64,000 nt of DNA from Marchantia polymorpha subsp. ruderalis (GCA_037833965.1 AP031358.1:5774001-5838000), one strand, 5' to 3'. Counted from the stretch's first letter, positions 52,233-62,832 are shown. The notes: a model not told the origin generated them from the letters alone. A program made the numbers and translations.

Positions 52233-55200
52233 AGATGCAACGTCCTCGTTGCACATACGTTCAAACTCCTGAACTATCAAAGGTGCATTTGCTAAATTTT
52301 TAGCTGGTTCCCAAGTTGATTCATACGATGGATAGCCTTTTTATTGAATCAAATACTCTACTTTGGGGTATTTATGACCTCGAATACGTTTCTTGAGTAT
52401 CTTTTCTACCTCAAACTCCTCATGATCTGCTATCAAGGTTGGAAGAGGAGCTGGTGCTGGTTGGTTGGTGAATTGTTTTGGTCGTGGTACATGTTTTCGC
52501 AATCGTGACACATGAAATACTGGATGTATTTTCATATGTGACGGAAGTTCCAACTTGTATGACACTTCACCAACACGCTTCAAAACCAAAAATGGACCAA
52601 TGAACCTAGGATTTAACTTTGGTGTTCCTACAAGAGACAAATTTGTTGTAGATAACCAAACATGATCTTCAACCTCAAAATTCACTTCTCTACGATGACC
52701 ATCGGCATACTGCTTTTGCCGATTTTGAGCTATCACCAGCTTCTCCTTGGCCTGATGTAGTCCTCGGTGAATATGCTCAACGAATTCGTTGACTGCTGCA
52801 ACTTTGGTCGAAAACTCCTCTCCTTTGGGAAGTCTCATCAAACTTGAAGGAGTTATAGGATGAGCTCCATACATAAGAAAAAATGGAGACACTTTTGTGG
52901 ATGCATTAACTGAATTGTTATATGCAAATTCCACAAGTGGCAAAAGTTTGTCCCACTCTTCTTGCTCTTCTAATGTGAATGCTCGTAGCATATCCTCTAT
53001 GGTTCTATTTGCCCTCTCAGTTTGTCCATCAGTTTGATGGTGATAGGCCGTTGACATTGCTAGTTTTGTTTTGAAAAAACTAAACAAAGTTTTCCAAAAT
53101 AAACTAGTGAAGTGAGTACCTCTATCCGTGATTAACACTTTGCTTAAGCCATGATTCACAAAAACTGCATCTAGATACAATTAAGTTAGTTGTGGACCTG
53201 TTACTGTTTTTGTGGTTGGCCTGATGTGAATCATCTTTCTCAATTTGTCCACAAAAACCACCACTGAATCATGTCATAACGAAGTCCTTGGTAACTCACA
53301 TACAAGATCCATGGTGACATGTTCCCACCGCTGTTCGGGAATAGGAAGAGGCTGTAATAAACCCGCTGGTTTTTGATTACTTGCCTTGTTTTGTTGACAA
53401 GCAACACAACTTCGAACATAAGACTCCACATCCTCACGTATTTTGGGCCAATAGTACACTCGTTGTATACTCTCCACGGTTTTCTCCACTCCCACATGAC
53501 CTGCAATAGCTGTATCATGACTTTCTGCCAAAATCATTGTGCGCAAATCGTGATCTTGTGGAATCCATATACGCTGATTGTAAAACGCCAAACCTCGAGA
53601 TTTCTCTGCCTTTCCAGTTTGTAGTGCCCGAGTGATCTCTTCATCCTCCTTTGTGGCTTGTGACATCTTGCTCCACCAATCTGCCTGAATTTTCACTTCT
53701 GCAACATGATTCAAACAAGGCATGCGTGTGAGAGCATCTGCAAGTTGCTTCTTTCCCTCCACGTACACAATCTTCATGTTGAAGCGTTGACGCCACTCTG
53801 CCCATCGAATTTGTCGTTTGGACAGATCCTTCTGAGTTTTCAAATAAACCAAGGGTTTATGATCAGTCTCCACCACAAACTCCTTATCACCCAAATAATG
53901 CTTCCAATGTTTGGTTGCCAACACGATGGCTAACTCCTCTCGTTCTGTCGTGTGATAATTTTGTTCCGCCGCCACCAACTTTCGAGAATAGAAAGCAACT
54001 GGATGCCATCCATCCTTCCATTCTTGTTGAAGTATGCCACCTACTATTGTACCTGATGCGTCAGTGGCCAACTTGATAGAACGGTTAGGATCATACCACT
54101 TGAGAATAGGTGCGTGTAACAAAGCATCTTTCAATGCTTGAAAAACTAACTCTTGAGCTGTTCCCCATATCCACTTTTGACCTTTCCCTAACATGGAAGT
54201 CAAGGCCTGAGCTAGTCGAGCAAAACCTTTCACAAATCTACGATAGAATCCAGTGAGCCCTAGAAAACTTTTCAATTGAGTTTGATCCTCAGGTGCTATC
54301 CATTTCTGAATGGCATCTATCTTCTCACTCATCACTTGGATTCCTGTAGCTGTAACTCTATGACCCAAGTAATCTACTTCTGACTTGCCAAATTCACATT
54401 TTGAAGCTTTGGCATACAATTGATTGTCTCTTAAAACTTGAAGTACCTCTCGTAAATGACTTCTATGATCACTCAAAGTTTTGCTATACACCAATATATC
54501 ATCTAGAAAAACAATGACAGATTTATCTAGATAAGGGCGAAAGATATCGTTCATCAATCCCATGAATGTAGCTGGTGCATTAGTGAGACCAAAAGGCATC
54601 ACTAGATACTCAAAGTGTCCATACCTAGTACGAAAAGCCGTCTTGTGAACATCTTCATCTGCAATTCGAATTTGATTGTAGCCGCTTCTCAGATCTAGCT
54701 TGGTGAAGTACTTCGCTCCTTGAAGTTGATCAAACAAATCATCCATACGAGGTAATGGATATTTGTTTTTCACCGTTTGCTGATTCAACCCGCGATAATC
54801 GATACATAGTCTCATGGATCCATCCTTCTTCTTCACAAAGAGTACTGGAGCTCCATAAGGTGAAACACTTGGTTGAATGAATCCCTTGCTCAACATCTCC
54901 TCCACTTGAGCTTTGCATTCTTTCAATTCGTTTGGAGCCAAACGATATGGAGCTTTGCAAGTTGGTGTACTTCCAGGTATCACCTCAATCTTGTGATCTA
55001 CTCGCCTCTTTGGTGGTAATCCTGCAGGTAGATCATCTGGAAAAACATCTTTATACTCCATAAAAATGTCGTTCAGGGACTCCGGGATGTAAGGTTTGTC
55101 CGTGGACCCAATATCTCTTATAAGTCCAAGGAAACATACATCATCTCTAGAAATGGATGCTGTACCCATCACAAAGAGGGGTAAATTTCTATTCTGAGAT

Positions 55201-55708
55201 CTAATTCTATCTCCATAGATCTTCCATCCACTACTTGTAATCACTTTTCTTCTCCAATCTACCTTCAGATTATATTGTTCCATCCATGGCATTCCAAGGA
55301 TGACATCATATCGAGCTAAACGAATTACTCTCCACTCAATGCTCTCCTTGTATCTACCTATGGATAATTCTACACTCCGTGGTAGTGTTTCTATCACTTC
55401 AGTTTGCCCGTTTGGCAATTCAACTTCTTCACTCACGTCCTTCATCAACATCAAACCTAACTTCATAGCAACACTCCTTGATAGAAAATTCTCAGTTGCT
55501 CCAGGATCAATTAAAACTCTCACCTTGTGTCCTTCCATGAAACCGTCAGTGACAATGAGTTGAGCTTGCTTCTTACTCCTTCCATGAGCTCCCAACCATT
55601 GCCTTCTTCCAACCTCGCCTTTTCTTCGCTTTGTAGAACCAGTAAGGCCGCGAGGCAAGATTACTGGTGATCTTCGTTTCCCGAAATTGCTTCCTCCACC
55701 TCTTCATA
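52230..55708 (-). pseudogene. pol: Chromovirus pol (PR-RT-RH-INT-chromodomain) with three nonsense codons
   Basis: One continuous frame opens about 50 bases before the gag stop, in the -1 frame. Counting from the TTG at 55658: protease [10 protein letters not shown] (~49-58); reverse transcriptase with [28 protein letters not shown] and [10 protein letters not shown] (~385); RNase H with KLATDASG (~529) and [10 protein letters not shown] (~594); and the integrase zinc-binding HHCC region ([16 protein letters not shown]). The integrase core has TMDLVCELP (first Asp), then TGA at 53276-53274, then TAA at 53183-53181, ITDRGTHFTSLFW (second Asp) and STAYHHQTDGQTERANR (Glu). A C-terminal chromodomain (FEVEKILKKRIRGHKYPKVE) is cut by TAA at 52343-52341; the frame reads on as KGYPSYESTWEPAKNLANAP to a final TAA at 52232-52230. 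No indels were seen in pol. Chromodomains direct integration toward marked chromatin. Confidence 0.92.
55613..55682 (-). promoter_or_regulatory. Candidate -1 ribosomal frameshift signal at the gag-pol overlap
   Basis: On the minus strand the slippery heptamer G-GGA-AAC (55682-55676) is in register with gag codons. The -1 reading (GGG AAA CGA) enters the pol frame. An 8-nt spacer follows, then CCAGTAA (55667-55661) pairs perfectly with TTACTGG (55645-55639) around a 15-nt loop. Loop bases CCTCGC (55655-55650) are complementary to GCGAGG (55618-55613) downstream, allowing an H-type pseudoknot. The gag TAA lies within the 5' arm. GGGAAAC is a known functional slip site in retroviral gag-pro junctions. 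That it works here is inference. Confidence 0.65.
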
Positions 55709-56662
55709 CTCTATCCCCTCCATATTGTTGAACGGTCGTCGCTGCATGGGCCGTCCTCCTTGTTGTGTCGGCCGAACTCGACAAAACTTGGCTATGTGAC
55801 CCATTCGTTCACATGCATAGCATTGGCGATTGTCACGAACTCCAGCTCCTCTTCGAACCATTCCATTATTTGCATAACCTTCTTGCAAATTTGGAACTCC
55901 TGGTCGCCTAATCTCACCTCCAAATCTTGGTGGTGGTCCTCTTGTTGGTGCAAAACCTTCTCTACGTCGAAGGTTTTCCAACTCCATCGGTGTTGGACCA
56001 GATGGATCTCTAAAATTGCTCACTGGTTCACCGTGTGTGACACCAAAAGCACCCGAAATTCGTTGAGCAATTGCGATTGCTTCATTCACAGTAGATGGAT
56101 TGCTTACCATCACCTCCTTTTGAATTCGATCTTTCAAGCCTCGTTTGAACACGTCCAAGGCTTCAGCTCCACTCATATCCATGATAGATACTTGAAGGTC
56201 ACGAAATTCTTCAATGTACTCATGAATACCTCCTTTCTGCTTCAGATCCCACAACTTCAATCTTGCAGTTTGAAGAGAATCCACCGCTTGAAAATTTTGC
56301 AGAAGTCCTTCCTGCATTCCACTCCACGAAATGATAGCACCTCGTTTTGAAAGCATTCTCTCCCATGTTGTGTACCATGTGAGAGCCTTATCCGTAAGAT
56401 AAGATCTCATGAACATTCCTGCAATATAATCAGAAACATGAAAATGGGATAAATGAATATTCATCCTCATAATCCATCCCTCTAACACTCCCATTGCTCT
56501 ACTCCCTTTGTAAGCTTCCACCTTACAGGATTTTTCCATTCGAAGCAAAAGATTTGCTTGATCTTCAATCTCTTGAAGACGTCTCCTATTTGCCTCTACT
56601 GCATCAATAGGAGTTGGTTCTGGTTGAACTTGGGAAGCTTGAACTTGAGGTTCAACTTCCAT
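55661..56662 (-). CDS. gag: Chromovirus gag (capsid and CCHC nucleocapsid)
   Basis: This is a 333-residue frame from ATG 56662 to TAA 55661. The central part carries the retrotransposon Gag capsid pattern ([43 protein letters not shown]). The C-terminal part has one zinc knuckle, [14 protein letters not shown], of the C-x2-C-x4-H-x4-C type that packages RNA. The product would assemble cytoplasmic particles. Its 3' end overlaps pol by about 50 bases in the -1 relation. The N-terminus may be incomplete: an overlapping upstream frame (56823-56596) encodes a coiled-coil-like stretch that would suit the start of Gag. Confidence 0.9.
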   Translation of the reverse strand: MEVEPQVQASQVQPEPTPIDAVEANRRRLQEIEDQANLLLRMEKSCKVEAYKGSRAMGVLEGWIMRMNIHLSHFHVSDYIAGMFMRSYLTDKALTWYTTWERMLSKRGAIISWSGMQEGLLQNFQAVDSLQTARLKLWDLKQKGGIHEYIEEFRDLQVSIMDMSGAEALDVFKRGLKDRIQKEVMVSNPSTVNEAIAIAQRISGAFGVTHGEPVSNFRDPSGPTPMELENLRRREGFAPTRGPPPRFGGEIRRPGVPNLQEGYANNGMVRRGAGVRDNRQCYACERMGHIAKFCRVRPTQQGGRPMQRRPFNNMEGIEYEEVEEAISGNEDHQ

Positions 56663-56823
56663 CTCTCCAACTCTCCTCTCTCTACTTTCTCACTCTCTAA
56701 TGCGAAGATTTTATCTTCCATGGCTTGCTGCTTGGTATGCCCATCTACTATCGCTTTTCTCAACTCCTTCATCTCCGCCATGATTGCATTGAGAACCTCA
56801 CCCATATCAATTGATGTTCCCAT
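56596..56823 (-). CDS. Coiled-coil ORF overlapping the gag start
   Basis: This 75-codon frame from ATG 56823 encodes MGTSIDMGEVLNAIMAEMKE, then [26 protein letters not shown], a charged heptad-like pattern typical of Gag N-termini. It overlaps gag by 67 bases in a different frame, across a GAGA-rich purine run where a small indel could have separated it from gag. Either it is the true Gag N-terminus displaced by a frameshift, or a separate leader ORF. Confidence 0.5.
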   Translation of the reverse strand: MGTSIDMGEVLNAIMAEMKELRKAIVDGHTKQQAMEDKIFALESEKVERGELERWKLNLKFKLPKFNQNQLLLMQ

Positions 56824-56840
56824 GCTTTCTCACACTCCCT

Positions 56841-57095
56841 CTAATACAAAGTGAGTATAATCACTATGTGACCTCTCAACAAAGGAGTCACAAAAGGTGC
56901 AGGTGACTCTATCACAGCTCTATAGTATTCCTCTCCATAATTCCTCACAAGAAAATCTCTCCATATCCTCTTCTGTCTATATACTGTTCTAATCTCTACA
57001 TAAGTGCTGAATCGAACCGGCACAGGTGGTTCGCGATTCAAATCCATGAAACAATCAGTATATAATGTATATAGTACAATCCCAAGTGTCTCCAT
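56841..57095 (-). CDS. Chromovirus leader ORF b (unknown)
   Basis: This 84-codon ATG frame in the leader, downstream of the primer-binding site, encodes no known domain. Its middle, PVPVRFSTYVEIR, RDFLVRNYGEEYYRAVIESP and FVTPLL, resembles the middle of the preceding leader ORF a in spacing and residues. The two overlap by about 41 bases in different frames. The similarity suggests an internal duplication. Confidence 0.4.
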   Translation of the reverse strand: METLGIVLYTLYTDCFMDLNREPPVPVRFSTYVEIRTVYRQKRIWRDFLVRNYGEEYYRAVIESPAPFVTPLLRGHIVIILTLY

Positions 57096-57273
57096 AAGTA
57101 ACTATTGGAAGAATCAGTGGCACTCTTGACTCCATCACTCTAGTCATAAAATCTGCACCCCAACAAGCCACAAGGTACATCCGAAAATGATGTTTCTCCA
57201 TGCAACGAAGATGAATATCGAATAGGTTAGGAATTGGCCAGTGCGGTACTGGATTCCTGTCAATCCCGTCCAT
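57055..57273 (-). CDS. Chromovirus leader ORF a (unknown)
   Basis: This 72-codon frame from ATG 57273 encodes MDGIDRNPVPHWPIPN, NLFDIHLRC, FRMYLVACWGADFMTRVMES and PLILPIV. Shared pattern with leader ORF b: Pro-Val-Pro, a (V/D)I(H/R) strand, R-x-(F/Y)-LV, (W/Y)G-(A/E)-(D/E)-(F/Y), R-(V/A)-V-(M/I)-ES, then PL-P/TP. The frame also opens upstream to a GTG at 57303. Function unknown; it lies in sense orientation between the primer-binding site and gag. Confidence 0.4.
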   Translation of the reverse strand: MDGIDRNPVPHWPIPNLFDIHLRCMEKHHFRMYLVACWGADFMTRVMESRVPLILPIVTYGDTWDCTIYIIY

Positions 57274-57424
57274 ATCTGCAAAAGCACAATTTCCCCCTTC
57301 CACCTCTCTCTACATGCAGATGAATGACCTCTGCCAGCCTCTATACACTCTCAAGACTACACTCCATCATCACTCACTTGCTATTCCATGAGGGGTAATC
57401 CACATTCAAGGAAAGAGCAAGGTC

Positions 57425-57436
57425 GCTCTGATACCA
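57425..57436 (-). other. Primer-binding site, initiator-Met tRNA type
   Basis: On the minus strand TGGTATCAGAGC lies one base downstream of the 5' LTR. This is the standard sequence complementary to the 3' end of initiator methionine tRNA and primes minus-strand DNA synthesis in most plant Ty3/gypsy elements. Confidence 0.95.
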
Positions 57437-57437
57437 T

Positions 57438-57857
57438 TGTAACACTAGGGTTTAGAGAGAAGTTCACTCGAAGATAGAAACGTAAACTCTGAAGATGAGA
57501 GATACCAACAATGGTTCTTCTCTCCCTTATATAGCTCTCACCAACAAGTACAAGGTGATAAGATCTAATCCCCACCCACCATCTCACTCCTAGTGGATGG
57601 ATGACGTGGCGGATAACCCTAACAAGCACACGGATCGCTGACGTGGCGCACCCAACTAACACACTAACTAACACACTCAATCCTTACCTACGAGCACACG
57701 GATTGCTGACGTGGCACTGTTAACTAACACATCCACTCTATACCTACCAAGTGCGCGGATCGCTGACGTGGCAGCTATGACTAGTGCACACTAAAGTATC
57801 TACATCAATATTTAGAGTAACCTCTACTTTAGTTCTAACTAACTAAAGATGATTACA
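57438..57857 (-). repeat. Chromovirus 5' LTR
   Basis: This is the 420-bp partner of 51797-52216. The differences I can see cluster at AATCTCCACCATCC versus AATCCCCACCCACC, plus CTGTACC/CTATACC and GATGGTT/GATGATT. The TSD copy ATAAG follows at 57858-57862. Confidence 0.95.
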
Positions 57858-58205
57858 ATAAGTATACTTGAAATCAAGGTCTCCACCATTGTTATCAAAT
57901 TATCTGTAAATGCGGCACAAATTGGTCAGACTGGAGTCCAGTGCTACAAGTGTAATACACTAGTTCTGTCTAAAAGCTACAACATAAAGAATACGGCCCA
58001 TGTAATCAGACACAAAATGTATATAGCATTGGCAGTGTTTTCGGCCACTTTGCTATAAGGCTCTCATGTAGAAAGTGTGGCGCGTCCATCATGGACCTTC
58101 GATGACTCAGCTTAGAGCTATTCATAAGCCATCTGTTTCAACTGTATCGGTGGGGTTCTACATGAGCATCGACTGAGAAACTCATCGACTAGCAAAACTC
58201 GACTG
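57858..58205 (+). repeat. 428-bp tandem duplication, unit B, right part
   Basis: This resumes unit B right of the chromovirus with ATAAGTATACTTGAAATCAA. Around 58165-58250 the unit's last ~45 bases (GAGCATCGACTGAGAAACTC, then CGACTAGCAAAACTCGA) are repeated once more in diverged form. Confidence 0.88.
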
Positions 58206-58256
58206 TGTGAGCATGACTGAGAAACTTATCGACTAGTGGAACTCGATTGAGCACTA

Positions 58257-59586
58257 CTAACAAACATTATCGTCTGAATCCCAATAAATATCATGTTTCC
58301 ATGTGCTTCGCATGACATGCTCTGTAAAGAGAACTTTAGCTAATACATCATGCATCTTCATATCTTCTCTTAAGAAATGCATATCGGGCTCATTTTTCAA
58401 AATAACATTAGGAAAATACTCAATCTCTTCCTCATCATTCTGTACTGGAAATGCATTTCGGTTACCATCACTTACAGCATGTAATTGTTGACTTCCATAA
58501 TCTGCTATCCTTTGAATTGCCTCACTTCTCAACTGTCCATACCGACAGACTCGATCTTGTTCGAAACACTTCACTGCTTCTAAATGCAGATTAGGATCGA
58601 CTCAATCTTTGTGCATTATACACAAGTTGTGTAATAAAATGCACGCAACGACGATATCTGCAATGTGTCATAATGGCATCTCGATCTTGCGGAGAAGAAT
58701 TCTCCATCAACCTTTTAGTAAACCAAACGCACATTCCACACACATTTGTGTAGACGACTGCACAAAATTTCAATGAGCTTTCCACCGTTCCAGACCCTCA
58801 TTGATTTCCTTATAAGGAACATACATGTATGACATCACATGATAAGCTGCATCCCCAACTAATTTGTGAGGAAAATACCTGACTTCCATCACTCATCCGT
58901 CTAATACAAAATTTTTGAAGACAATTGAGATCCTGCCCAACCGAAATCAAAATCCCAAAAGATACAATTTGGATCAACAACCCCCTGCAGAAGTCATGAA
59001 TAGAATACTTTCCTGTTGTAAAATACTTCCTTGTCTTGAGGTGGAGCAATTATTGCTATATGACTGCAATCCATAGCCCCCATGATATTTGGAATCCCAT
59101 GAATTATTTCAAATGGACTGGCAACCTATTTAATACTACTTGCATTCCAGTTAGGCACAAACAACGGAATTCCTGTTCGTAGAAGTATCGCACAAAATTT
59201 TCTTACAATAATAGAAGTAAGCCCTTCACTAATGCCGTACAAATAAACACACATCGTGAGATATTTCCATGTCCCCAGTTGATTTTGAGCAACAGCTATC
59301 CTGTCTCGAACTTAGATCTCCCACCTCATGCATACTTCTTCATCTCCGGACCTACTAATCTTACAATAAATTCAAATGTCAATGGCAAAATTTGGAATCT
59401 TCTCACAAATTCCCGCTTTGAATATGTTGCCAAAAGTACAGTATCTTTAAACTCTCGATGTCTTCTTCGACGCCAAATCTGTTTTGCATCCCAACTGTGA
59501 AATACCATCCCTAATTCTTCTACAACTGCTTCAACAACCCCTTGAACGCATAGAAGAATTGCAAAGACAATTTTCTCCTCCTCCAT
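58257..59586 (-). pseudogene. Decayed PIF/Harbinger DDE nuclease (HARBI1-like)
   Basis: Translation of the minus strand in pieces gives the Harbinger nuclease order. From ATG 59586: MEEEKIVFAILLC, then the helix RREFVRRFQILPLTFEF-like region (KREFVRRFQILPLTFEFIVR). Next QLGTWKYLTMCVYLYGISEG, then GIPNIMGAMDCSHIAIIAPP (first catalytic Asp, ~59070), GVVDPNCIFWDFDFGWAGS (second Asp region, ~58970), KLVGDAAYHVMSYMYVPYKE, MCVECAFGLLKG and WRILLRKI (third acidic residue, ~58720), and a C-terminal tail to TAG/TAA near 58257. Several stops and at least one frameshift interrupt it. Three of the stops are TGA where related enzymes have Arg or Trp. The gene faces the trihelix-like ORF; such paired genes define PIF/Harbinger elements. 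I could not find the terminal repeats. Confidence 0.85.
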
Positions 59587-59592
59587 TTGCAA

Positions 59593-61916
59593 TTATTTTT
59601 TCCATCATATATTACAAAAAATGTAAAAACTTGATAGTATAATTTTTATTTTAATATTAATGTATTGATAAAAGATCTTATGTTACAAATTTCAAAATTC
59701 AAATATGGATTCAATATGTATGTGCTACTTAAGTTGTCATCAATTTTGACAAAGATTAATATCTTTTAATGTCATTTTTTTGTTAATCTATTTAAATTTC
59801 ATTTTTTTTGAATAAATTAGACGTTAAGATCCAGATTTTTATTTTTATTCAGAATTAAGTTTGCATAATAAGAGCTCTTTTTGAATGATAGTTTCTTTAA
59901 GGTTTTTTAAATTTTGATAATATTTTCAAAACATTCATGCAAAGACATTGATAGATATTATGATTATGATTGTGTTACTAATTGGTTTATGCATGATATC
60001 AATAATGATGTATTTAGAAAAAATCCAAAATATATATTTTAAATGTCAAAGTTGGACATTAGAAAGTTAAACCTGAATGTGTGTTTTAAGTGATTTGAAG
60101 ATTGTTGTGAGATTATGTAAAGATTAAAGACTGTCATCAAAATACTTAGTATTTAAACTTGTCTTAAGAATAAGTTTTAATCTCATCATACGTAGTTTAT
60201 GTAATTTTCATAAATAAAATGTAATATTCACAAAAAATTTTGCAAAAATGCACTAATTGATATACTTTTATCATGGTTGTCAATTTTACATTTAAATAAA
60301 ATCTAAAAAATCATTTAAATGATATTTTCTACATATGTATATTAACTATTAGTTGGAACAATAATTGAAAGATTACAACAAGTTTGTTATTTATAGTTGT
60401 TCATAAAGCCATGGAAGTTCTTGTGATAGTTGAAAATTTAAAATGAAACTTGTAGTATATTAAACATTAGGATATTTATTTAAGTACACACAAAGCAATA
60501 AAGCAATAATAGACGGTTTAAATTCTTAAAAATTACAAGGCTGTTATGATAAATTTATGATTATGTGAAGTAGATGTATAAAAACTTTAAGAAAATGTTG
60601 TAGTCAAATAATGTGGTCATAAAATCTTGAATGTCTATAATTAACAAAATATTTGGATAGTATATGATTCTATTCATGTTAATGTGATCTTGTAATATAC
60701 TTGTATGTTTGTGAAACATTAAGATAAATACTAAAATAAATAATATAATATAATATACTTTTAAATATTATATATTTCCATGTCAAATTTGTTTTCATTA
60801 AAATATTCAAATAAATTATCTGTAGAATAAATTATCATGAATCAAATGTAAATTTTTAAAATTTGAGAGCATCATGCACATTTTATAAATGGATGAAATA
60901 ATAATTTCAAAAAGTATTCTTTAGATTTTGACATGTAACTTATTTAACAATAAATCAGAAAATTTATACATATAAATTAATTGCATATATTATAATAAAT
61001 ATATATATTAATTTATAAATATAAAATATTCTTATAAAATAAAAAAATTTCGAATGATTTATGATATATTAAAAAAATAGGGGTCATAATAGTAAATAAC
61101 AATATCATAGATAGATTTTAGATCATTAAATATGATGAATTGAAAATATCAAAATTTTTGCAAAATTTTTATTACAAGGATTTTGTTGTAAAAATTTAAG
61201 TCTATAAAATTCAAAAGTTATCTAATCAAAATTTTGTAATTTGAATTACATTAAACTATTTTTGACATATAAGTCTCAGTTTTTTTAACACAATATGTTA
61301 ATTAACATCTATGATTGATGGATCGTTTTTCTCATTTAGAAATTGTATTAAAGATATAAAGAAATATTGTTCTATTTTGTATGTAATTTGGCTTTAATTT
61401 TTTTCAATGTATTAATCTAAAAATTTAAAGCGATATTTTTTTGCAAAAACCTCTTATTTAAGAGATCTTTCAATTTCAAAAATTCAATTGATTCATGTAC
61501 TAGAATTTTTTTATTAAAAATATATAAATTGAATTTTATAAATGTGATAGATATTTATTAATTAATATTATTTAGACAAAATATATATTTTTATTTTTAT
61601 TTATTTATTAAATTGATAAAATGAGAATAAATTAAAAATCTATTATTGAAAAAAATATTTTTTATTAGTTTAGGAGTTTTACTAAAATAGAGATTTATAT
61701 ATTAGAAATATCAAAATTAAATGATAATAACAGTAATATAATGAAATTATATTCTCAAAAAATTATTAGCAATATATACAATAAATTTTTTTTCAAGTTA
61801 CGGAAATATGGTAACTATATTGTTTCCGAATTATTTTTTGAACACATAGATTTTATATAATGTAAAACAGAATAATAATATATCAACAACTTAATTTATT
61901 CTATAAAATAAACACG

Positions 61917-61954
<38 letters not shown>

Positions 61955-62614
61955 TCATAAACGAAATTATATATATGAAACATATATTCTTTTACTATAC
62001 AATCTTTTGCAAGAATTGTAAACATAATAAATTAAATTTTTTTTAAAATTTTTTTGGGTGCAGTTATATACTAATTCATCAAATATTGATTCTCATGAAA
62101 AAATCCTGAAATATTATTTTTCTAAAATTATAAATATTTTATTTAAATATGAAAAGGCCTCATGATAGTGTAATACGGAAAAAATTTAAATTGAATCAAC
62201 TTACTCTCATAGTTTATTTCTAAATCATGATCACACGTGATAAATGGGAATGTAGACTGAGATTAGATGGACAGAATAAAAGCATATAATATATATATAT
62301 ATATAAATTATTGTCAACTAAACATGCAGTTTTGTAAACTGTGTAACTATGTCAGATACATGTGGAAAGAAACTGTTCCGACAGGGTATAGCTAATGATT
62401 CATCTGACAGAATTGTTGGTTCAATAAAGAACCATGAGCGTCAGAGCCACAGGAATGTATGGAATAGTATTTTCAGTAGAGAAAAGTTGAACCGGATGCA
62501 CGTCAAAGATTCGAGACAGACCGAAGAGATCGGACGAGAAATGCAACACATCGATGCAATACAGCTGTAAAGCAGAGAAGATAATTTCTCCCCCATTACT
62601 GTAAGGGAGTGAGC
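59593..62614. other. AT-rich desert
   Basis: About 2.7 kb is strongly AT-rich, with (TA)n at about 61922-61951 and 62287-62306. Composition rises after 62340. I see no coding frame, RNA gene or element termini. The right end of the putative Harbinger element should lie at or before this stretch. Confidence 0.45.
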
Positions 62615-62832
62615 AAAAGAAACTGAACCGCGTAGCAGACCTGCAGGGGAAAGAGACCGAGACCCAAAATATATATATCCAACAATATAACATCCATTTC
62701 TGCCCAATTTAGGAAAATATGTATTTTAATTAACGGAGGTAACGTGAAATCCCAAATAAAACCTGAAGGAAAGTAGGAGCAATGAATGATAACGACGATC
62801 GTCCAACGCTAAGATGTAAAACGTTGGAAAAT
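62615..62832 (+). repeat. Long inverted repeat, left arm (218 bp)
   Basis: AAAAGAAACTGAACCGCG (62615-62632) through GTTGGAAAAT (62823-62832) is matched on the opposite strand by 63504-63720. Shared landmarks are GTAGCAGACCTGCAG, AAAGAG.CCGAGAC, ATGAATGATAACGACGATCG and TCCAAC.CTAAGAT. The arms are diverged but collinear along their whole length. Confidence 0.88.

Larger units (their letters stand above)
51797..57857 (-). mobile_element. Ty3/gypsy chromovirus, full-length structure, 6,061 bp
   Basis: This is an LTR retrotransposon on the minus strand. LTRs of 420 bp (51797-52216 and 57438-57857) run TG...CA and differ at about five positions by eye. ATAAG flanks both ends. The primer-binding site complementary to initiator-Met tRNA adjoins the 5' LTR and a polypurine tract adjoins the 3' LTR. 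Order: leader ORFs, gag, then protease, reverse transcriptase, RNase H, integrase and chromodomain in one pol frame. The chromodomain and the protease-to-integrase order place it in the chromoviruses; I did not assign a clade. Near-identical LTRs imply a fairly recent insertion, yet pol carries three nonsense codons, so this copy is not autonomous. Confidence 0.95.

Noticed and set aside
51797..57857. CRISPR-like or prokaryotic repeats
   Set aside because: The repeats in this window are explained by LTRs, TIRs, tandem duplications and microsatellites; there is no spacer-repeat periodicity.
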